Source: JAZKBN01 sp040388605
GTDB taxonomy: Bacteria > Bacteroidota > Bacteroidia > Cytophagales > Flexibacteraceae
Length of the DNA stretch: 64,000 nt
Assembly (NCBI GenBank): GCA_040388605.1
Contig: JAZKBN010000006.1
Location: forward strand, 41,611-105,610
Direction of reading: 5' to 3'
A program made the translations under genes and the position numbers. The notes below the pieces were generated by a model. That model was given only the letters and a program-made list of their open reading frames with translations, was not told the DNA's origin and ran no database searches. This document shows positions 61,019 to 64,000 of the stretch, piece after piece; position 1 is the first letter of the stretch; each line of letters opens with the position of its first letter.

Positions 61019-61139
61019 ATTCCGGGTAAATGCAGGCAGGCCGGGCTTAGGCTATGCCTTAATTCTGCCGCGAAATTAGGCATAAATGCAGGCCCGTTTT
61101 TAATTCCTGAAACAAAGATTCCTTTTTGCCTGTTCCTGT

Positions 61140-61168
61140 TTTGAAGACCTGATAAAGCCGTATATTTG
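61140..61168 (+). promoter_or_regulatory. Two-part promoter for nrdB-sufS
   Basis: TTTG (61140-61143), 17 nt, then TATATTTG (61161-61168). Both boxes match; spacing is at the low end. The leader to ATG 61297 is about 125 nt. Confidence 0.5.
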
Positions 61169-61296
61169 AGCCTTCCGCACCGGCTTGCGGCTGCGCAGCT
61201 TAAGATTCTCAATCAGATAAAAATTCAATAAAATCCAGGCCCCTGCCCTTACCTTAACGGCGAGACTCCGGGCTTACTACCGGCTAAAAATATTAT

Positions 61297-62289
61297 ATGG
61301 CACATTCCGCTTCATACGGCCCGCTTGCCGAGCCCTTGCTTGAAGAAAACAAAAACCGTTTTGTACTCTTCCCTATTAAGCATCCTGATATTTGGGAGAT
61401 GTATAAAAAAGCCGAAGCCAGCTTCTGGACCGCCGAGGAAATAGATCTTGCGCAGGACCAGGTGCACTGGGAAAGCCTGAACCCCGGCGAAAAGCACTTT
61501 ATTACCCACGTGCTCGCCTTCTTTGCGGCATCAGACGGTATTGTGAATGAGAACCTTGCCGTAAACTTTACCGCCGAGGTGCAATTGCCCGAAGCCCGCT
61601 GCTTCTATGGTTTCCAGATTATGATGGAAAACATACACTCTGAAACCTACAGCCTGCTGATTGATACTTACGTTAAAGATCAGCGTGAAAAAGAAAAGCT
61701 TTTCCAGGCCCTTGATACTGTGCCCTGCGTAGCCAAAAAAGGTGAATGGGCCATCCGTTGGATAAACAGCGACAGCTTTGCTGAGCGCCTTGTAGCCTTT
61801 GCTGCCATTGAGGGCATATTCTTCAGCGGCAGCTTTTGCAGCATTTTCTGGCTGAAAAAACGCGGCCTGATGCCCGGCCTCAGCTTCAGCAACGAGCTTA
61901 TATCACGTGACGAAGGTTTGCACTGTGATTTTGCCTGCCTGCTTTATACCAAGCACCTGCAAAATAAGCTGCCCGAAAGCCGCGTTGTTGAAATAATTCG
62001 CAATGCCGTTGAAATAGAGCAGGAATTTGTAACAGATGCCCTGCCTGTTGACCTCATTGGCATGAACAGCAAGCTGATGAACCGCTACATTGAATATGTG
62101 GCAGATCGCCTGCTTCAGTCTTTGGGTTGCGGCAAGATTTACAATGTTACCAACCCCTTCGATTTCATGGAAATGATTTCCCTGCAGGGAAAAACCAATT
62201 TCTTCGAGAAGCGCGTGGCCGAATACCAAAAGGCCGGCGTTATGAGCGAGAAGGAATCACAGAAATTCGATCTGGACGCAGATTTCTAA
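61297..62289 (+). CDS. nrdB: Class Ia ribonucleotide reductase small subunit
   Basis: NrdB (330 residues) holds the di-iron site and the tyrosyl radical that start ribonucleotide reduction in the NrdA subunit. By likeness to mouse R2, the ligands are Asp80 (AASDGIVNENL), Glu111 and His114 (MENIHSE), Glu173 (AIEGIFFSGSF) and Glu207 with His210 (RDEGLHCD); the radical is Tyr118 (ETYSLL). The C-terminus FDLDADF is the peptide that binds NrdA. The sequence is closer to eukaryotic-type R2 than to E. coli NrdB, as usual in Bacteroidota. nrdA is not in the window; sufS follows after 1 nt. Confidence 0.95.
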   Translation: MAHSASYGPLAEPLLEENKNRFVLFPIKHPDIWEMYKKAEASFWTAEEIDLAQDQVHWESLNPGEKHFITHVLAFFAASDGIVNENLAVNFTAEVQLPEARCFYGFQIMMENIHSETYSLLIDTYVKDQREKEKLFQALDTVPCVAKKGEWAIRWINSDSFAERLVAFAAIEGIFFSGSFCSIFWLKKRGLMPGLSFSNELISRDEGLHCDFACLLYTKHLQNKLPESRVVEIIRNAVEIEQEFVTDALPVDLIGMNSKLMNRYIEYVADRLLQSLGCGKIYNVTNPFDFMEMISLQGKTNFFEKRVAEYQKAGVMSEKESQKFDLDADF

Positions 62290-62290
62290 G

Positions 62291-63538
62291 ATGCTTACAT
62301 CAACCGCCGAATCGGCCATTCTGCCCGATGTTTACCTGCTGCGCCGCGATTTTCCTATTCTTCACCAGGAACTGAACGGCCGCCCGCTGGTTTACCTTGA
62401 TAACGCCGCCACCACGCAGAAACCTGTGCAGGTAATTAAGGCCTTGCAGGATTATTACGAGGGCTACAACGCCAATATTCACCGTGGTCTGCACACCCTG
62501 GCCGAAAAGGCTACAGCCGAGTACGAGGCAACCCGCCAAACGGTAAAAGCCTTTATAAACGCCAACGAAGCCGAGGAAGTTATTTTCACGCGCGGTACCA
62601 CCGAGGGTATTAACCTTGTGGCCCAAACCTGGGGCCGAACCAATATTAAGGCCGGCGATGAAATTGTGGTGTCGGGTATGGAGCACCACAGCAATATTGT
62701 GCCCTGGCAAATGCTTGCCGCCGAAAAAGGCGCAAAAGTAATTGCTGCCCCCATAACCGATTCAGGCGAGCTTGATTACGAGGCTTTCCTGGGCCTGCTC
62801 AATGAGCGTACCAGGGTGGTATCGGTAATGCATGTTTCCAATGCAATGGGAACCGTTAACCCGGCTAAGGCAATAATTGCGGCTGCCCACAGCGTTGGCG
62901 CTATTGCTTTGGTAGATGCCGCCCAAAGCGCCGCCCACCTGGATATTGATGTGCAGGACCTTGATGCTGATTTCCTGGCCTTCAGCGCCCATAAGACATA
63001 CGGGCCAACCGGCATTGGCGTATTGTACGGCAAACGCGCCCTGCTCGATGCCATGCCTCCATGGCAGGGCGGGGGAGAAATGATTAAGGAAGTAAGCTTT
63101 GCAGGCAGCACATGGAACGAGCTGCCCTATAAATTTGAAGCCGGAACCCCCAATATTGCCGATACTGTTGCATTCAGGGCCGCCCTTGAGTACATAAATA
63201 ATATAGGCAAGCCTGTACTGGCGGCTATGGAAAACAAATTATTGTTCCATGCCACAGAAGCATTGAGTGAAATTCCCGGCCTGCGCATTATAGGCACATC
63301 GCCTGAAAAGCTGAGCATAGTAAGCTTTGTTATTGAAGGCGCTCATCACCAGGATATTGGCATTATGCTCGATAACTTTGGTATTGCCGTTCGTACAGGT
63401 CACCATTGCGCGCAGCCGCTGATGAATCGTATGTGCATTGCCGGTACCACAAGGGCCTCATTCACATTTTATAATACCTTAGAGGAGGTAGATGCTTTGG
63501 CAACCGGGCTTCGCAAGGTGATTAAAATGTTGCTTTAG
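62291..63538 (+). CDS. sufS: SufS-type cysteine desulfurase
   Basis: A 415-residue PLP enzyme that moves sulfur from cysteine to the SUF iron-sulfur assembly machinery. The PLP lysine is Lys235 (FSAHKTYGPTGIG), the persulfide Cys373 lies in RTGHHCAQPLM, and 'YLDNAATTQKP', 'RGTTEGINLVA' and 'EMEHHSN'-type stretch (GMEHHSNIVPW) are typical of class II (SufS/CsdA) enzymes. It starts 1 nt after the nrdB stop, so the two are cotranscribed; no sufBCD or sufE is seen here. Start ATG 62291. Confidence 0.94.
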   Translation: MLTSTAESAILPDVYLLRRDFPILHQELNGRPLVYLDNAATTQKPVQVIKALQDYYEGYNANIHRGLHTLAEKATAEYEATRQTVKAFINANEAEEVIFTRGTTEGINLVAQTWGRTNIKAGDEIVVSGMEHHSNIVPWQMLAAEKGAKVIAAPITDSGELDYEAFLGLLNERTRVVSVMHVSNAMGTVNPAKAIIAAAHSVGAIALVDAAQSAAHLDIDVQDLDADFLAFSAHKTYGPTGIGVLYGKRALLDAMPPWQGGGEMIKEVSFAGSTWNELPYKFEAGTPNIADTVAFRAALEYINNIGKPVLAAMENKLLFHATEALSEIPGLRIIGTSPEKLSIVSFVIEGAHHQDIGIMLDNFGIAVRTGHHCAQPLMNRMCIAGTTRASFTFYNTLEEVDALATGLRKVIKMLL

Positions 63539-63611
63539 GCTTAACAGGATTAACCCAAAACTTAAACGGCTATCGGCCAAAAAAACATAAGGCCCATTCG
63601 GGCCGGGAAAT

Positions 63612-63989
63612 ATGAATATACCGAAGAATAACAACCGGGTAATGCCATACCTGATTATTAAAAACGCCGAAACTTTTTTCAGCTTTATGCAGCAGGTTTT
63701 CGGTGCGGTTGAAACAGCCCGCAATACCGATGAGCAGGGTAACCTGAGGCATTGCGAGCTTACAGTAGGCGAAAGCGCCATTATGTATGCCCCCGCAAGT
63801 GAGCAGTTTCCGCCCATGACCGCCGGCATGTTCATTTATGTGGACGATACCTTAACAACCTATCAAACCGCCTTGGAAGCCGGTGCAACTACCATTATGG
63901 AGCCCACAGACCACGGCTATGGCCTCACCTGCGGCATTACCGACCCTTACGATAATGTATGGTGGGTAACACAGGCGCCTCAAAGCTGA
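63612..63989 (+). CDS. VOC-family protein (glyoxalase/PhnB-like)
   Basis: A 125-residue single-domain vicinal oxygen chelate protein. 'RVMPYLIIKNAETFFSFMQQVFGA' (split) is the first beta-alpha unit, 'HCELTVGESAIMYAP' and 'GMFIYVDDTLTTYQTALEAGAT' (split) follow, and 'YGLTCGITDPYDNVWWVTQ' ends the domain, the pattern of PhnB-like members. Possible metal ligands are His in 'LRHCEL' and an acidic residue near the end, but no function can be assigned. A weak GGCCC/GGGCC hairpin lies just upstream (63591-63604). Confidence 0.82.
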   Translation: MNIPKNNNRVMPYLIIKNAETFFSFMQQVFGAVETARNTDEQGNLRHCELTVGESAIMYAPASEQFPPMTAGMFIYVDDTLTTYQTALEAGATTIMEPTDHGYGLTCGITDPYDNVWWVTQAPQS

Positions 63990-64000
63990 TAATTCGGTTT

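Noticed and set aside
1..64000. CRISPR arrays, tRNA or rRNA genes, insertion sequences, prophage
   Set aside because: No regularly spaced repeats, no T-loop-like sequence, no transposase or phage gene; the only tyrosine recombinase has housekeeping XerD features.

Overview
The window reads as chromosomal DNA of a member of the Bacteroidota. The evidence is a type IX secretion / gliding block (PorP/SprF-like protein, GldK, GldL, GldM, GldN), families largely confined to that phylum (DUF4271, DUF3078 and DUF1599 proteins, a BT_3928-like DoxX protein), lipoboxes of the form (I/L/F)-x-(A/G/S)-C, few Shine-Dalgarno sequences, and repeated matches to the phylum's -33 TTTG / -7 TAnnTTTG promoter. 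Genus cannot be set by eye. Two runs of exactly ten Ns show a draft or metagenome assembly; both lie inside purL and both look like contig joins with no missing sequence. I see no rRNA, tRNA, CRISPR array, insertion sequence or prophage.

Layout. 1-6 kb: edge of a thioredoxin lipoprotein, xerD, a zinc alcohol dehydrogenase, a PLP deaminase, a small periplasmic protein, a Crp/Fnr regulator and an NAD(P)-binding oxidoreductase. 5.6-7 kb: frr and pyrH. 7.8-17 kb: a beta-propeller-like protein, uvrC with an acidic N-terminal extension, two large membrane proteins and a GH31 alpha-glucosidase. 17.4-23.4 kb: short-chain NAD(P) protein, MerR regulator, SixA-like phosphatase, PAP2 phosphatase, a HepT/MntA toxin-antitoxin pair, an Ldh-type dehydrogenase whose 3' end overlaps rnhB, and lptC with a small membrane protein. 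23.5-31.7 kb: lipoprotein, SpmAB-like transporter, amino-acid permease, glutathione peroxidase, AMP nucleosidase, TonB-C protein, folK, an ABM-fold protein and a LEA14-like protein. 31.9-36.4 kb: purL, two related lipoproteins, and a retropepsin-like / DUF5678-like pair. 36.9-43 kb: LysM transglycosylase, tandem universal stress protein, diacylglycerol-kinase-like enzyme and a WecA/TagO-type transferase. 43.2-52 kb: DUF4271 protein, hemD, porP-like gene and gldKLMN. 52.7-64 kb: TPR/PD40 protein, DUF3078 protein, M48 peptidase, a likely operon of DUF1599, BT_3928-like, yggS-type and truA genes, an opposing SpoU methyltransferase, nrdB joined to sufS, and a VOC protein.

The best functional unit is porP-gldKLMN, the membrane core and motor of the type IX secretion system. 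It has a strong two-part promoter before gldK and intercistronic hairpins between gldK and gldL and between gldM and gldN. The accessory signals most worth testing are the HepT/MntA pair, the retropepsin/DUF5678 pair, the tandem lipoproteins, a 21-22 nt inverted repeat at 27.3 kb and the gene-free T-rich tract at 52.1-52.6 kb. I did not find a clearly undescribed multi-gene system; most of the window is housekeeping.
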